A stretch of DNA of 7,149 nucleotides, from positions 1 through 7,149 of the forward strand of contig JAGPGC010000055.1 in the NCBI GenBank assembly GCA_018056205.1, in the 5' to 3' direction. Source of the stretch: Candidatus Atribacteria bacterium (GTDB lineage Bacteria; Atribacterota; Atribacteria; Atribacterales; Atribacteraceae). Positions within the stretch are counted from its first letter, which is position 1; the number at the start of each line of letters is the position of its first letter. The notes under the pieces are model-generated. The model had not been told where the DNA came from. It searched no databases and saw nothing but the letters and a program-made list of their open reading frames with translations. A program made the translations under genes and the position numbers. This document shows positions 6,432-7,149 of this stretch, one piece after another.

Positions 6432-6437
6432 AAGGAG
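6432..6437 (+). promoter_or_regulatory. Ribosome binding site of the histidine kinase
   Basis: AAGGAG lies 14 bases before the GTG at 6452, a long spacing. An in-frame TAA at 6431-6433 rules out any start farther upstream. The site sits in the second copy of TTAAGGAGCAAA, so the repeat may supply it. Confidence 0.5.
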
Positions 6438-6451
6438 CAAATTTTTTTGTC

Positions 6452-7149
6452 GTGATAGCTAGTTTAAATGTTCTTTCAATTGTTATTACCATTTTTTTTA
6501 TCTCTTTTATCATCGGTTTTTTTATTTACGATCTTAATAGAAAAAAGAAAGCAGAATTACAAATCTTGAAAAACGAAACCGAGTTAAGAAAAAACTATAA
6601 AAATTACCGTGACCTTGCTTTGGATTTAAAACAGGAACTACAACAGCTAAGCAATCATTTTTTCAAAATGAGAGACTCATGCCTCCAAGTTTTTGACCAT
6701 TTATCTCTAGCTGCTGCTTTTTGGGATTATCAAAGTGACATCTTACAATATAATTCTACTTTTGCTCGTCTTACTGGATTGACTAATCATGAAGGAAGGG
6801 AAATATCAATTTACGAATTACCAATTTTTGGTTCACTCTTACCAAAAATGACTGATAGCTCTCAAAACGTTGAGATTGGAACTATGCACATTAAAATTCA
6901 AAAAATAGTCAGTGATTCCAATTGTTTTTTTATTTTCACCGACCTAAATGCCCAAGAGATAGAAGAAAAAGAGAAAAGATATCTAACTCACGCTATTTGG
7001 CATGAGATTAAAACACCCTTGACGGTTTTAAAAGGGTACGCTCAAATATTATTGGAAGAAATACAAGAGCCAGAATTAACCGAAAAGTGCCAAAAAATAG
7101 ATTTTCAAATTGATCGTTTAGAAAAAGTTATTTCACAATTACGTTATCT
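6452..7149 (+). CDS. Sensor histidine kinase with PAS domain, probably PhoR-like (partial)
   Basis: The first 232 codons are present; the window ends inside the dimerisation helices. GTG at 6452 is the start because the membrane helix begins at once and a stop lies in frame just upstream. Residues 4-26 form one hydrophobic helix followed by basic residues (NRKKK). A charged, probably coiled-coil segment covers about 30-70. Residues about 76-170 look like a PAS domain ('LSLAAAFWDYQSDILQYNS', 'FARLTGL', 'FFIFTDLNAQEIEEKE'). The HisKA phosphoacceptor box is 'AIWHEIKTPLTVLKGYA', with His184 as the expected phosphorylation site. The ATP-binding domain lies beyond the window. A single membrane anchor with no sizeable extracytoplasmic domain, a cytoplasmic PAS domain and a pstS neighbour fit PhoR, which senses phosphate through the Pst transporter. 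The specific signal is inference; the kinase call is firm. Confidence 0.9.
   Translation, partial: MIASLNVLSIVITIFFISFIIGFFIYDLNRKKKAELQILKNETELRKNYKNYRDLALDLKQELQQLSNHFFKMRDSCLQVFDHLSLAAAFWDYQSDILQYNSTFARLTGLTNHEGREISIYELPIFGSLLPKMTDSSQNVEIGTMHIKIQKIVSDSNCFFIFTDLNAQEIEEKEKRYLTHAIWHEIKTPLTVLKGYAQILLEEIQEPELTEKCQKIDFQIDRLEKVISQLRY

Larger units (their letters stand above)
6071..6451 (+). other. 381-base intergenic region with repeat-like DNA
   Basis: No credible gene lies here. An open frame at 6246-6455 runs through hairpins and repeats and has no family features. The stretch from about 6200 to 6420 is richer in G and C than its surroundings. It contains GTCATTTTAAG copies at 6205 and 6387, a related GTCATGGCGAAGAG at 6324-6337, GGTTGGGTG copies at 6240-6248 and 6352-6360, and a GC-rich hairpin at 6272-6305. 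This mosaic resembles dispersed intergenic repeats built on a 'GTCATTGCGAGGAGC'-like core seen in many bacterial genomes. It is not a CRISPR array: units are few, imperfect and irregularly spaced. Confidence 0.6.

Noticed and set aside
6205..6441. CRISPR array
   Set aside because: There are only two or three imperfect units with irregular spacing and no uniform spacers.
6246..6455. 69-codon plus-strand open frame downstream of pstS
   Set aside because: It runs through the hairpin and repeat blocks, lacks a family signature, and its composition follows the repeat DNA. Likely non-coding.

Overview
This AT-rich window carries carbohydrate uptake and metabolism genes followed by the start of a phosphate-uptake and sensing locus. 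No ribosomal or other phylogenetic marker is present. Both secreted solute-binding proteins have cleavable signal peptides without a lipobox cysteine, which suggests a diderm bacterium with a periplasm rather than a typical Gram-positive, where such proteins are usually lipoproteins. With the AT-rich composition, TTG/GTG starts and strong GGAGG ribosome sites, an anaerobic diderm lineage such as Atribacterota or Thermotogota is a reasonable guess, but it is only a guess.

Region 1 (1-3522, plus strand) reads as one operon-like run: the last 34 codons of a short-chain dehydrogenase/reductase, an 89-base gap, a family 1 sugar-binding protein, two MalF/MalG-type permeases spaced 14 and 0 bases apart, and a 56-codon two-helix membrane protein. 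No ABC ATPase gene is present, so the ATPase must be encoded elsewhere. A strong hairpin at 3674-3699 with A- and T-tracts on its two sides can terminate this operon and the convergent gene that follows.

Region 2 (3731-5140, minus strand) is a single L-fucose/L-arabinose isomerase-family protein. The metal ligands Glu and Asp appear with the same 24-residue spacing as in E. coli FucI. It probably acts on a sugar related to the neighbouring transporter's cargo, but the substrate cannot be read from the sequence.

Region 3 (5141-5251) is a short, very AT-rich divergent promoter region. It holds a 10-bp direct repeat spaced 21 bp and a pair of TATCA-type repeats in a position that could serve as a Pho-box-like site.

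Region 4 (5252-7149, plus strand) holds a PstS-type phosphate-binding protein, a 381-base intergenic stretch with repeat-like, locally GC-richer DNA and two hairpins, and the first 232 codons of a membrane-anchored PAS/histidine kinase cut by the window end. PstS next to a kinase with one membrane anchor and no sizeable extracytoplasmic domain suggests a PhoR-like phosphate-starvation sensor. The pstCAB, phoU and phoB genes are not seen.

I found no clear novel biological system. The most useful leads are the small membrane protein downstream of the permeases, the repeat cluster that appears to supply the kinase's ribosome site, and the PstS/kinase pairing.
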